Shown: positions 33,214 through 46,141, numbered from the stretch's first letter. The stretch: DNA of 64,000 nucleotides from Hypholoma sublateritium FD-334 SS-4 (GCA_000827495.1 KN817542.1:46178-110177), one strand, 5' to 3'. Notes: generated by a model not told the origin, from the sequence alone. Program-made: numbers and translations.

Positions 33214-36017
33214 ATGGAGGCCGAAAAGAATTTGAGGCCAGACGAAAACGACAGCCTCGAGAAGGGTGTCCGCGCAGAGAAAGACAATGTGGGCTCTGAC
33301 CACATTGTCCAGTCAAATCCAGAGTACGCCGCCCCCGGTTGCCTCCCCACGCGACACTGACGGTCCGCAGGTACCACTTCGATGTCCACGATCTTGACCG
33401 TGTTCAACGTCGTCTTAAGCAACGGCATGTTCAGATGTAAGTCGCACTCTCAATACCCGTATGAAATAATCAAGCTCATAGTCGTCGATAGGATTGCTGT
33501 GCGTAATGAGTTGCCCTTCTCCACAATGACCATCAATTTGATGTTACCCATTTATTTGTTTGTGAACAGATTGCTGGTACAATTGGTACTGGTCTATTTC
33601 TAGGATCTGGTGGAGCTTTGGCTAGTGCAGGACCTTTGGGAGCCTTACTAGCTTATGCACTGGTCGGAACTGTGGCGTACGCGTATGTGTCTCTCCTCGT
33701 ACCCCCAGTGTTCGGTGGGATTTACCTCTCAAACAGATCACTGTGCGCTGTTGGAGAGATGTCAACCTGGGCACCAATCTCGGGGACGTTCCCACATTTT
33801 GGTATCAATATCTCTATTCAGTCGCCAATTGGCAACTCTGACAGGCGTGAATTTTAGCTGCTCGATGGGTTGATCCTGCCCTCGGGTTTGCAACGGGATG
33901 GGTGTGTACCGTTCAAACTGTCTATTCAATTAGACTCTGACTAATGCATAATTAGAACTACTTCTACACCAATGCGTATGTCGTGTGACACTATGTCATT
34001 CCTCCTCTGACCCCAATTTTCACCAAGCATCTCGACGCCTTCGGAAATCACTGCTGCTGTCATCCTTCTCACTTTTTGGGATACAAAAGCCTCGGTATGA
34101 GCACGGCTTACACTAACTTTTTTTCTCCTTTTGCTGAAGTGTTACTGCTTTCTAGGAAGCTCACATTGCGGGCTACACTCTTCTGCTCTGCGTCTTCGTC
34201 TCCCTCATCAATATCTTTGGTGTTAGGTAAGTATTTTAAGTCCATCAAAGGCTTCGAAGTCTAATGACTCTTTGCAGATATTTTGGAGAATGTGAGTAAA
34301 GTATTCGGCAGAAAGCATCGATCCCTGATAGATATTCCCCTGAAGCTGAATTTATATTTGCCATCATCAAATGTAAGCAAGGCATATTTTTCGTTCCTTT
34401 CTGTTAATCATTCATTCGGTATAGTAACCCTAATTATTGGGCTGCTTATTGTTGGACTCGTCATTGATCTTGGTGGTGGACCCGAGGGAGACCGCATCGG
34501 TTTCAGAGTATGTCGGGATGCCTTGTCTTCTCAAAGTACAGCAATCTAAATTTGGCAACCTAGTTCTGGAAAAACCCTGGCGCTATTGCGCGCTCGGGCC
34601 TGGAACCTAACCACATTGGTTGGGACCGCTTCCTTGCCATCCTCAGTGTTCTCGTCCAGGCTGCATTCTCGTATCAAGGAATGGAACTGGTCGTCATGTA
34701 AAATTTACACTCATACTTTCGTTAATTTCCAACTGACATTGCGTTGATAGCGCCGCCTCAGAGACTGAAAGCCCACGTCGCAACATCGCTAAGGCTGTCA
34801 GCCGTGTGTTTTGGCGTATTCTCGTATTCTACGTGAGTGCCACAGACCAAGGAACAGGGGTAAAATTAATGGCTTCATCTCAATACAGATCTTGGGAATT
34901 CTCATGATTGGTATGCTTGTCGCATACAACGACGCTGATTTACTCTCTTTACAAAGTCAGTCCTTACCCCTGAAACAGGAGAGCCCTATACTCACATTCT
35001 GCTATTAAAGGCAACAACACGGCGGCAGCGTCTCCCTTTGTTATTGCCATCACCCGCTCTGGAATCAAAGGTACTTTCATTGGTACTTTACTGCCATACG
35101 GCCTACATACTAATCTTTTTAAAACTAGTTCTCCCTCACATTGTAAATGCTTGTATCTTCACGAGTGCCTTCTCCGCGTCAAATAGTTTCTTGTTCTGTT
35201 CCTCGCGTGTGCTCTATGGACTTGCTCTCCGCGGTCAAGCGCCCAAGTTCTTGACCTATTGTACGAAGAAAGGTCTTCCCCTGTACTCCGTCCTCGTGTC
35301 CTCTGCATTCTCCCTCCTGGCCTTCCTGAGCGTATCGTCAGGATCGAATCAGGTGTTCAAGTCAGTGCTTCTTTGTTCTATTTCACTGAAGCACATCAGC
35401 TGAACTGGATCTTCATCTACAGCTGGTTCGTTAGATTGTCAACTACTGGTGGATTTACCAGTTGGTGTGTCATGAATGTCTCCTACCTCTACTTCCGTAC
35501 GCACATCATCTTGTCTTTCTCGTGACCGGAGACTGAAGCTATTACTTTCCGCACCAGGTCGTGGAATGATTGCGCAAGGTTTCGACTTGACCAAAAACTC
35601 TTACCACAATCGCTTCCAGCCTTATGTTGCATATTGGGGTGCTGGATGGACTTTGTTCTTCATCTTGATCAACGGATTCGAGGTCTTCTGGAACTTCAAT
35701 GCCACAGGTTTCCTGACAGCTTGTATGTGTCTCGCTCCGTAGTCACTGCATTGCCACTCACCTTCTGTCATGCATAAAGACATCAACATCCCCATTTTCT
35801 TTGTCCTCTACTTCGGGTTCAAATGGGTCAAGAAAACCTCATTCTGGAAGCCCCATGAGATGGACTTCGTCACGGTCAGCATTCACCTTATTATCAGTCA
35901 AATTTTGCGTTCAATGGTCTTGTCTCATTGTAGGGTATCCCCACTCCCGAGGAAACAGAAGAGCCTGAAGTACCACCCGCTAATATCTGGGAAAAGATTG
36001 GCAATGTCGTATTCTGA
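33214..36017 (+). CDS. amino-acid permease (APC superfamily, YAT type)
   Basis: Plasma-membrane amino-acid/proton symporter by family. Twenty-one exons fit in phase and give 559 residues: 33214-33323, 33371-33436, 33492-33498, 33570-33682, 33737-33801, 33858-33901, 33956-33975, 34028-34094, 34156-34226, 34278-34291, 34346-34372, 34425-34507, 34564-34697, 34751-34832, 34889-34955, 35011-35070, 35129-35360, 35423-35496, 35558-35722, 35780-35874 and 35934-36017. Exon 3 is a 7-nt microexon and exon 10 is 14 nt. The protein shows RRLKQRHVQMIAIAGTIGTG (YAT signature at helix 1), SLCAVGEMSTWAPISGTF, FATGWNYFYTNAISTPSEI, FSYQGMELVVIAASETESPR and SAFSASNSFLFCSSRVLYGL, with twelve helices expected. The hydrophilic N-tail (about 50 residues) and C-tail (EETEEPEVPPANIWEK) are cytoplasmic. 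Substrate cannot be told. Confidence 0.92.
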
Positions 36018-36178
36018 TTGTCCCCTATTACATACCTTTCACGTATACACCGAGCGTCATAATATATACTTAGCGTGTTTGTTTGTACCTTGAATTATTG
36101 ATACGTTGGCATTCAAAGGTGCATGCTGTGAGCACCTGCGTTACGAAAGTTGATGTACATAATCTAGATCTACGCAAA

Positions 36179-37843
36179 TCACAGCTTGCGGAACTTTGCC
36201 TGCATCCACACCCTGTACATCTTCAGCTGTCGCTTCCGATTGACAATCAAGCGGTGGTCGATGCCCAGGTGCTCAGTGGCGAACAAGGGATGCGGGGGGC
36301 AGTCCGCCAGAGGCTCCAACAGGTTTGGGTGGATCGCTGAAGGTGTGTCTGCCACACTGACGGTGGAGACAGAAATCTGTCCCGAGGCCGTCGGATCTTC
36401 TGTTGGTGGATCTTCGTCCCCCGCATCTATTGTAACCGGAGACGGATCACTGCCGATCCTGTCACCGACCGCAAGTGGTGTGTCGGTGGTCGTGTGCGTG
36501 AGTTCGGCGGCGGCCGCTTTTGAGCCTGTAAAAAGCAGGGAAAGTTCGTCTGCAGATGGCAGATGGAACCTGTCAATGTCGCACGCGGAAAACGGATCCC
36601 GGGAAAAGAAAGCGAGGGGCTTGCGACTCACCCACTTCAAAGAAATAGACCCGTGTTTTGTCGCCCCGGATGTAAAAATTCTCCTCCAGCAACCGGCCGC
36701 CTTTGAACCGGAGCTGCGTCATGTCGTAGCGCCCGTAGTCGCGCAAGAGGACAAGACCGCCGGGCTTGAGGATCTGTTGTGGGACATCACATCAGTGGAT
36801 TCCAAATGCAGTAGAGAAGGAGAAGCGAGATGAACGATATGCACCTACCTTGTGAACATTTGCAACCGCGCGCCCCCACTCGTCGGGGTGCAGCGCACTC
36901 ATAACGAAGACCATGATGACTAGGTCTGCGCTTTCCAACACAAGGTTGGATGGTAGCCCATCATCAGATGTAACGTCCCAGACGGCGGCATGAATAGTGC
37001 CAACGGGTGGATTTAGGTAGAGAGGATCGTGCTGGGAAACATGATATTTAGTACGGTGGGATAGATATTATTTAAGTAAGGAAATCTGTTTGTAGAGATT
37101 TTGCAAAGGCCACTATCTGAACATACCTGGACAAGTTTAACGGCGTGCGCAGCATAATCATACGCGTGTAGGCTCAAATCGGGGTTCAGATTTGAGGAGA
37201 GTAGGGGAAAGACAGAGTTACCGGCGCCTAACCGGATGGGTTGATATGAAATGTGATCTGGCGGTAGCGACACACTGTACAATTACGCACCACAGCCCAC
37301 TTCTACTATCGTCTTCTGGCCTGCATCGGGCTGCGTAGCGGCGACAAGTTCTGGAAATTCGTTATGCAACCTATGCAGTGTTCAACTGTTAAAATTCTTC
37401 AATGTATAAGGCGAATGCGCTCCACGAAGGCGTTCGTACCATTTGCGGTCGCGGAAAAAATTAGCAGCGTTCGTTTTGTAAAAGTTGTCCCTGATAGAAA
37501 AGTTTTTGCTCAGTGTTACACACTGTCGAAACATGGCGTACCAGTGCTTCGCGGGTTTTTCATTAAGCTTTTGCTTCTCCTCTAGTGGCACCGGCGCTAA
37601 TCTTTGTTTGGAGAGTGATTTTGCGATAGCCTCGACTTGATGGTCCGGTGCTGGAACATGATCCCATGCGTTCTGGCTCCATACGTCGACTTCGTCAGTA
37701 AGAAATCTTAAAAATTGTCAGGGCAGTGTTGGTTATGTTTAGCAAACAAACGCGCACCGTGAGCCGAAGGCTGGCTTTTCTTGAGTGACGTCTTGAACGG
37801 ATGATGTTGTCTTTTTACTGGGTTCTACGAGTGCTTGAGGCAT
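36179..37843 (-). CDS. TRM140: tRNA N3-methylcytidine methyltransferase (TRM140/METTL2 family)
   Basis: The family methylates C32 in the anticodon loop of Thr (and some other) tRNAs using SAM. Eight exons: 37843-37758, 37706-37542, 37490-37440, 37370-37291, 37227-37127, 37031-36849, 36773-36632 and 36549-36179, giving 392 residues. Family blocks in order: [44 protein letters not shown], the SAM motif [15 protein letters not shown] (about residue 122), [23 protein letters not shown] (seen as [13 protein letters not shown]), [40 protein letters not shown] and the C-terminal [19 protein letters not shown] Thr/Asp/Pro-rich insert of about 90 residues separates the last two, larger than in yeast or human relatives. 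The C-terminal block argues for TRM140/METTL2 rather than METTL6. Confidence 0.92.
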
Positions 37844-38326
37844 GGGCGGTCTTGAAATACTTGAGATACGTGCGCAAAAAGCTGCAACGGCGAAGTTCAG
37901 TGATGTAGATAGAAGTATGAATGTAAGAATCCGTGCGCTCTGAATCGTTCGACGTCAATCTCAAGAAATCTTACCTCTCGCATGCAGAAAAGTCTGTTGG
38001 TTCAACTGCATTCACTCAGGCCGATTATTTTTATGGTAGATCTTAATGAGTCACTTGCGATTTATGAAAAGATCGAAGGAGTCAGCGATGCGTGCCGATC
38101 CAGAATGCCAGGGAGAAAGTACAGCCACGTAACGATTGAGGCTGTGGGAGTTGTCCGGGTCGAGTGCGATGAGGTGCTCGCAACAACGAGCTGAGGCTGA
38201 GCTGAGCCTGGGAAGATTCACGATTATTCCTTTCCTCCCCTCCTCCTTGATCTAGAATCTACGGCCCCCACAACTTCCACATGCGTCGTACGCGATAGCA
38301 AAGCCCTATTCTAGCGACATCCTGAA
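37844..38326. other. divergent promoter region TRM140 / RhoGEF A
   Basis: 483 bp between divergent start codons. A CT-rich tract precedes the RhoGEF start (about 38227-38260). No further gene seen. Confidence 0.4.
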
Positions 38327-41300
38327 ATGGCCAACTTTCCTGACGAAGACGTCCTGGACGACCTCTACGACACCGTACTCAGGGGATTCACAGCCGACTC
38401 GGCCAATAGCTCATTGCACTCCCCATCTGAATTAGGTTCTCCCAACGGAAGTACCACATCGACAGGTGTAGCGACGAATCCCTTGTCTTCACCTACTATT
38501 TGTATGTCGGCAAATATTCTGTGTTTCCCTGTACTCATGCAGCGAACGTGTAGATGCCCCGAGTCCGCTTGCTCAGTATCCGCCTGTTTCAGCGCAATCA
38601 CCGTCGGGAGGTACAAATTCCGCTGCTGCTACTCGACGGAGACCTCTGCCGCGCCCTCCGGGATCGACGCCACAACCCGTCGCTATACCTTCATCTCAAC
38701 CAAGCCAGGCTGGACCCTCTAATCCGTAAGTTGAGCACAGTGCAGGTAATGCTATCACCACAATGATGTATCCAATCAGACAACCACCAGCACCGCAGTT
38801 AGCAACCCCAGGGGCGCGTATCACAAGATCAGTAAGCCGCAAGCTCTCTCGAGACTACTCCCAGCCAGGATCGCGCTATTCGGCACAATCTCAAGGCTCA
38901 ACGGACGCCAACGGCGCGGGACCCTCGGGTGTTGAGCCCATTCAATGGGATGCAGAAGGCGAGGTCCCGACATTGCAAGGCTCTGAATATCCAGACCAAT
39001 TCGACGGTCCGTTCCTCCCCGGTTACATCGAGAAGGTACACGACGACCCCAATGCATCTCGGTCGCTGGGGCTGGGTGTACCGATCGAAGAGGAAGAGGA
39101 TTACACGGCTCCACCTCCCCCCGAGAGCTATGAGCCATCTATTGCTGATAGTCGGTATACAAGTGTTGACTCCGGCGCGTTTTTAATACAAAGGCAGAAC
39201 TCGAGGAGCTCAGCGCTAGAGCAGTGGAATCAGGGAGATGGAGGGACAACGATGAGTGCGTGTTTATTTCTTACGGGCGCAGTCCATGGGGCAGTTCACG
39301 GCCAGTGGCCAGTTCCAAGCAAGGTGTAAAGTTTGATTATGGGTAGGAAATGCTCATCAATCAAATAGCGACTTTGGTAGAGAAAGTGGCGCCTCATGAA
39401 CTGCGCCTCATATCTTGCCTTCTAATTTAAAACTTGCTTTCAATCGTACAGGTGGCTTCGCTATTCTACAGCGTCCCTCGGGTTCCGATTTTCCTGGCGC
39501 GTCTTACGTAGACGGTGATTCCATGTATCACAACGGTAGCACTGCTAACCTTGTCGAAGTGACCGTACCGACACGTAGGGACACTACAAACTCTTACGGA
39601 TACCCTGTGGATGACTGGGCTGCAGGGCCAAGCGACTTATCACGGAGAAACACAAACGTGATTGCAGCAATTGCCAATTTCGATCAACGCACTCCTCTAG
39701 AACTGCACGATAATGAAGTGGGGGAAGACCTTTACGAGGACGATGAAAGACGTTTCATCAACCCTGCTCTACTGTCGCATTTGGCTGTGCAGTTGAGGGA
39801 CTTGGTGCCGCGAGGCACACATGTGAAGGGAAGTATACCATATCCGAAGGCATTTACGGGGAAGGATATAGTCGTGCGTGCGCTTCTCTTTATCTGAAAA
39901 TATGCGTCCTTCGGACTGCTGATAAAACACGCACAGTCTACGTTGCATTCGATTATACAACGCGGGATTGTACGTGACCATGGCACACAATACCCAACTG
40001 ATCGAAGAGCAGCCCTCCTCGTAGCGCGCTCGCTCCAGACAACATTGTTCTTCTACGAGGTCGAATGGGGCGCGCGTGTGCTGCAGGACGGCGTCGAGGA
40101 TGTATATATGTTCATGGATGATCAAGAGGGTCCGTCCGACGAGCCTATTGAGAGGGCTGAGCTGCCTACGGGAGTCATGACGATCTTGACGAAGTGCTAT
40201 TCTGCGAGCTGCGACGGAGCAGGGTGTTATGTATATGCATGTCCAAGGAAGGTTGGTTTTCCCCTTGGAACCATAGGATGTCCATTGACTTACGAACTCT
40301 GCCAGGGTATGAGCCAGCTTCCAAGTCTGTCGGAAACTCCTGCGGGTGCGATGCGCGAAGATTGGTCAAAGAAAGTGCCGACGCAAGTGCTGGCAACACT
40401 AACGGAGAATGAAATCAATCGACAGACGTACGTTCATCTATTTGTTTACGTCGCTTGATGACAATGTGTGTTCAACATGTCAGCATCATCCACAAGCTCA
40501 TCAGCAAAGAAGAGCAGTATATTGAAGATCTTAACATCGTCGAGTCCGTGTTCATTCGGCCACTGCTGACGGCCAATCCCCCTATCATGACACCAATAGT
40601 CCTCGAAGAGTTCATCGAAGAAGTCTTTGGGAATATTCTCGAATTGCTGGAGTGCAACCGAAGACTGTTGGAAGTTCTATACGTCAGACAACGCGAGCAG
40701 CATCCGGTAATCCAGAATGTGGGCGATATATTCTTGGAAGCGGCAACGGAATTCAGGATGGTGTACCCCGCCTATGTCGGACATCACCCCCTCGCGGAAA
40801 AGAGAATGAAGGATGAGTTGGAGCAGAATCCGGAATTTCGACTTTTCGTCGAGGTCAGCTTGGTGTATTATATCAATCATAAGAGTGAAGGCTCACGCCG
40901 TCTTTCTTGCCTAGAAATGTTCCCGCCAGCTATCAGCCCGACCAGGCGGAAGCCCCCGCCTTGATCTAAAACACTATCTCAACAGACCTGGGGAACATCT
41001 CCAGAAGTACCCCGTACTCCTCGACGCCGTGTACCGAGAGACAGAACCCAGTAACCCGGATGGGGACTACCTACTGGAGTCGATCGCTGCCATTCAGAAC
41101 CTACAGAATGTTGCACAGCTGCGCACGTTCCAATCCGCAATGGGCAAGGGAAACACGGGCAAGTGGGAGTGGCACGACCTTGTCTCACAGGACACGCGCA
41201 TACGATTTACCAAGGAAGAGTGTAAGCGCCAGTCAGTGATCTTCGAGCTGATCAAAGGCGAGATGGCCTACGTGCGAGACTTGCAGAATATCGAAACGGT

Positions 41301-44219
41301 AGGAGGCTTGTTTGCGCGTGTGGGTGCAATAGGTACTGAGCGCCATTTGATTACAGATGTACGTTCGGCCGCTGCGCAATTCTGAGCCGCCCATCATCCC
41401 ACCGAAGCGGCTGGAGCAATTCTTAATGGACGTGTTTCACAACTATAACGAATTACGCGGGCACCATACCAGGCTGGTACAGGCACTCCACGAAATACAG
41501 CGTGAAGAACATCCACGAATACGGTCGATTACAGAGAAGGTGTTCGATGCGGCTCTGAATTTTAGGGAGGCGTACATGGAGTACATTCCAAATTACCCCA
41601 TTGCCGCGTATAGAATTGACGAGGAGATGGCTAATAATCATCTGTTCAAGACGTTTGTCACGGTGAGCACCATGTTGTGCTGTCTTTTTTGAACCGCTAT
41701 ATATTTGGGTCCTGGGCTTCCAGAACGCAACTCGCCATCCAGATGCACACAGATTGGACATGAAGAATTTCATCAACCGACCGATCCCGCGATTGCTGAG
41801 ATACGAATTGCTCTTAAAGGAGATCTTGTCGGAGACGCCTATGTCACACGAAGATCGGGAGACTATTCCCCAGGTTATTGACGTGATCAAGGCTTTGGGC
41901 CGGGAGACGGAACCGGGCGTGGCAGCATCAAAGCAGAAAGTCGAGCTGTGGAAGTATAACTCTAATCTGGTATTCAAGAGCGGGGAGCACGTGGTTTGTA
42001 TTGGTTTTTCGTTCCCGTGCAGGTGCTACTTAATCTAATCGGCACAATATAGGACATGGACCTTCTGAACGAACAACGATCTCTGATTCATACGGGCAGG
42101 CTGCTTCGACAACCGGATAATGGTGTCGAGGAACTTTTTGTTATGCTGTTCGATAACTATCGTGCGTCTTCTTTCTATAGTATCACTTATGTTTGACGAC
42201 TGGGAATCATAGTCGTGATGGCCAATGCACGGGAAAAAAATGGAGTTACAAGATACCATGTCTACCGTCGGGTTTGTCACTTTTCTTTTTCTCGGAGCAT
42301 ATTCTCTAATTATGTCATACACTAGCCTATACCTCTCGATTTACTAAACCTTGTGACATTTAGCGACATTCCCATTCAGAGAAGCACCAGTTTGTTACGA
42401 TCAATCAGGATAAACGGCTCCGACCGACAAACAGACACCATGAGCGTCTCATCTCGGGATCAAGGCGATACCCGCACTTCCTTATACCCATTTACAATCC
42501 ATCATAATGGCCGATTGGGTGCCAGCGGTTCATACCTTCTGTACGCGGAATCATCGGCGGCCAGACAGGAGTGGAGGCAAAAGTTGGAGGAGTCCAAGGG
42601 GTTGCGCAAAGTTGTACAAGAGTCAAACAAGGTGTTTGAGATTGAGAGTCTAAGCGTTGACACATTCCTGCTCCCGACTGTGGCGACAGGTCCCAATTCA
42701 TCGGTTTGGCATGATGGGACGCTGTTTACTGGCAAGGTCACTTGTTCTGTGCCGTTCAGTGAGTTGTTGAACTTTTTTTTCTATCGCTGCGATTTTGACA
42801 TCGGGAACCAGACACCCCAGATGGCCGAGGGTTAGTGGCGATTGGTTGTGCAGAGGGCGTTTGGATCGGTTATCGTCATGATTCACGATGTTAGTGTTTC
42901 AAAATTAGGGAGTAATGACAGTCGCTGACCACATGATTTGTTCCAGCCCTTCGAAGGGTTCTTCATTTGAAGATGGTCACACAGTGCTCAATTCTGGAAG
43001 AATTTGGCCTATTTCTTGTTTTGGCAGATAAGGTAAAAAAAAATCCACGGGCAACATCCCCCTCAATGACTTAACGTCGTTTCAGGTCCTTTTCGCGTAT
43101 CACCTTGAAGCACTCGTCCCTACGACCCCCGGCAGCGCCCATGCGTCTCAAACGCCACAAAGAATTGGGCAAGACGTTCATTTCTTTAGCATTGGTGTTC
43201 TACATGAGCGAACATTGGTTATTTACATGAAGAAAAAAGGAGTACGATGATTCCTTTTATATTTGTAACCCCTCTCATTCCTTTCAGAACAGTGACTGTA
43301 TATTCCACGCTGTCGAACCCGTCACCGACAAGATCAATGAGCGCCCAAGAGCCAGTGGGGGCATCCCTAACCCTTTGAGAAAGAGGTCGGAATGGTTCAG
43401 ATCTTACAAAAAGTTTTCCTTCCCGGAAGCCCACGATCTAATCTTTTTACGGGCAAGAATCGCAGTGCTTTGCGCGAAGGGTTTTATGATCATGGACATT
43501 AATGAGTAAGTGACCCTATGCATCTCGAAGGGAAGATGTCCTGATTATGCCCTTGAAGTTACAAAAGCGTCAACATTCCCCAGAGGGACGATCCCAATTA
43601 CCCATACCTCACCAAACGATGTGATGCCTGTCGCCCTCTAGGCATCTTTCGATCTGGGGAAGACGAGTTTTTGTTATGCTACAATGGTATGTGGTATCTA
43701 TCATTTTTCTTGCTATAAGATTTCTTAAATCTACGTCAAACAGAGATTGGACTTTTCGTGAATAGGCAAGGCCATCCCAGCCGAAAGACTGGTACCATCG
43801 AATGGGAAGGTACAGCCGATCGTGTGGCGTTGCATTCTCCATACGTTCTGTTATTCGATCCGCGATTCATCGAGGTCCGCCATCTGGAAACCGGGAGGCT
43901 AATGCAAATCATTCCAGGAAACGAAATCAGATGTGTATGGGATGGTCGAAGTATTGACGGTAGCGCCGTCGTTACATCAGAAGGTGCAGAAGAACGAATG
44001 GACCAGGAACCTCGAGTGCACGCTGTCTTGAACATGCTTGAGGGTTTGACTCAGCCAGGAGGTCGTCCATCCCGCGGAATAATACAGCACGTATTCGAAC
44101 TATTTCCAACGATCCCACTCTACCTCCCAGGCTCGCTGTCGTCCCCAACAAATGCGCCATATTACCCTACCTCATATTCACCACCACGTTCCCCCCCTAC
44201 GCACTCTTATCATATATAA
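38327..44219 (+). CDS. Rho1 guanine-nucleotide exchange factor, copy A (DEP, tandem DH, PH, CNH)
   Basis: Rom1/Rom2-like RhoGEF that activates Rho1 in cell-wall integrity signalling. Nineteen in-phase exons: 38327-38501, 38554-38725, 38780-39255, 39452-39873, 39937-40251, 40306-40427, 40484-40853, 40915-41298, 41357-41662, 41724-41993, 42053-42161, 42213-42271, 42326-42758, 42821-42889, 42947-43032, 43086-43241, 43288-43505, 43559-43686 and 43744-44219; 1581 residues. Order: Pro/Ser-rich N-terminus; DEP at about 395-490 (HVKGSIPYPKAFTGKDIV); first DH-like at about 562-760 (IIHKLISKEEQYIEDLNIVE); second DH at about 785-1000 (VIFELIKGEMAYVRDLQNIE, INRPIPRLLRYELLLKEIL); PH at about 1010-1180; CNH at about 1205-1530 (LVAIGCAEGVWIGY, VFEIESLSVDTFLLP just before, IEWEGTADRVALHSPYVLLF). 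The 196-nt third intron is unusually long for this window. Paralogue of copy B at 56667. Confidence 0.92.
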
Positions 44220-44578
44220 CCCGCATCGAACATATACTCACTTGTTTTTCTCAATTGGATCTTATTAATTTGATTAATGCTTGCATAGCTACTATTGGGA
44301 CATTGTATGTACACACTTGCTTAAAATTTCTCCCGAGGGCTGAAATAAGAATCTTCACGTCGACGACTGGGTGTCAGTATCGCAATTGCGCACATTAAAA
44401 TTAATATTGGTTCCCTACTCGATGTGAAATATGTAAGTCCGGGGAATGATGTCATCTACTATTTGTCGGCTACGCATTTCCTTTGTTTCATTTGTGACAA
44501 AAAAATTCAACACAACCCAAACAAACCCCGTTGGCGGATATCACAATCGTCAATTCGTCAACTGCCTTCAACTAGAAC
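44220..44578. other. intergenic, promoter of BTB gene A
   Basis: 359 bp. The part just upstream of the BTB start (ATTTCCTTTGTTTCA...GTGACAAAA, about 44470-44500) matches the sequence upstream of BTB gene B (about 46791-46821), part of the tandem duplication. Confidence 0.45.
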
Positions 44579-45680
44579 ATGGCAGATTCAACTATAGTGG
44601 AACCCGCACAACCTTCACATCCAGATAGAACACACGAAGGATGTGAGTTGAATTAAATTTACCTATATGACATAGCTCTACGTGGCAAATGTTGACCCAC
44701 CTTTGTCCTTCCTTTGACCAGTTCCCGAGACCAATGGCACAGACCTCGTAATTCGGTCCTCCGACGGTTTTCTTTTTCATCTGCATCGCAAATACCTGGA
44801 AGCAACCACAGGCTCGTTTCCTGGACCCGAATTCGACACACATGGCGAAGTCATTCAGCTCTCGGAACNCGCAGATGTTCTCGCACTGCTCTTCCAATTC
44901 GTGACCCCGGCGAGACAGCCTCATTTAAGGAGTCTGAAATTCAGCTTGCTAGATCCCCTGGCAGAGGCTGCCAACAAATATGAAGTCTTTTCGGCGATGA
45001 ATATTTGCGAGAATCGCCTCATGTTCGTGCCTTTATGCTTCGTGAAATTCAGTTTATCCCGTCTGACTATTGCATTCGACAGGGAAAATATAACATCCTA
45101 CCCTCGCCGCATTTTAGTGCATGGTATCAAGCATGATTACCCGGTACTTGTGGCAAAGGCATCCAATTGTCTCGCCCGTGTCCCGCTCCTTACCATTATC
45201 GACCAGCTTCCTGTACATGCCATAACACCTTGGGTGCGTACCCTTTGGGTGTCATATTCGTCCGACTAACTTCGCTTGACTGAGTAGATCGAATATCATG
45301 AAGCCTGGAAATGCATCTTCAAAGATGTCATTGATTCTTGCATAAAAAGCAACAGCCAAGTTTGCCAGAGCTGCAAAGCTTCTATGATCCTTTGGGTGAT
45401 GGAGTTAGAGGCAACAGAATCATTGACTGCACTGAACTCCAAAGTCGCTCAGCAGATGCCCACTCGCGCCAACCCCAGAGTTTGCGTCAACCCACTTGAC
45501 AAAGCCACTGGCAGGCAATCATCTACTTCCTACTACGTGGGCCATCTCAACGTAGTCACGGTTGAGTGTAAACAACCCAACGAAGCGATGATCTCGACTT
45601 GCAAGACACTGCAAGACCGTATCAAAGCGGTGCCCTCTTTCAGCCAGTTCATGAAAGGAAAGCGACAAAGGAGTGCCTAA
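44579..45680 (+). CDS. BTB/POZ domain protein A
   Basis: Exons 44579-44642, 44722-45022, 45083-45233 and 45288-45680 give 302 residues. The BTB fold lies at about residues 28-122: NGTDLVIRSSDGFLFHLHRK, LSE-ADVLALLFQFVTPARQP and LAEAANKYEVFSAMNICENR, followed by the C-terminal helical region typical of mushroom BTB proteins (HGIKHDYPVLVAKAS, then IEYHEAWKCIFKDVI). Such proteins are candidate Cul3 substrate adaptors, but most agaricomycete members are untested. The last exon encodes a conserved ending QFMKGKRQR. One unresolved base (N) at 44869 falls in the codon that is CCC (Pro) in BTB gene B. Tandem partner at 46901 on the same strand. Confidence 0.85.
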
Positions 45681-46141
45681 TCAGTTGGCAGCCTCGTTTC
45701 ACTTTACCTGCGCAGTATGTTCTCTCGTTTCTTGGAAACTTGTCCTAATTGTTATAACCTAACGTCTGAAACCTTTTAATTGACGTCCTCTCGAAAAAAC
45801 ATAATTATACTAGTGCTATCTTTCTGATCCAATTCCTACTACGTCCCCCGTTGTTATCATTCCAGTCGAGGCCATTGCCAACACGAGTACTACACTATAT
45901 AGATTTCAACTTGAAAAATTCCTCAATACAGGCGATAATTCCATGGCAAAGTTATTCGAAAGTGGTACATTGGCAGACTTCAGGTTGGCCCTTGGGTATA
46001 AGTTGGTAGGTAGGTATGGCAAAACAGTCACTCGTAATTAGCCGTACACCGGCACGCAGCCTGCCTGGTATGTACAGACGGTTCATGAAAGCGCGCAAAG
46101 GAAACACAGAGAAACCGAATTAAAATGTGATTTCGTGACGC
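45681..46141. other. intergenic part of the duplicated BTB unit
   Basis: 461 bp. About 45950-46141 aligns with 48170-48400 behind BTB gene B (shared GGTACATTGGCAGAC, CTCGTAATTAG, GTATGTACAGAC and TTTCGTGA-GCATTAAC), so the duplication spans the whole interval. No gene. Confidence 0.5.

Noticed and set aside
34095..34155. Possible retroelement or repeat insertion in the permease gene
   Set aside because: Just one of many short introns; no terminal repeats or target-site duplication.
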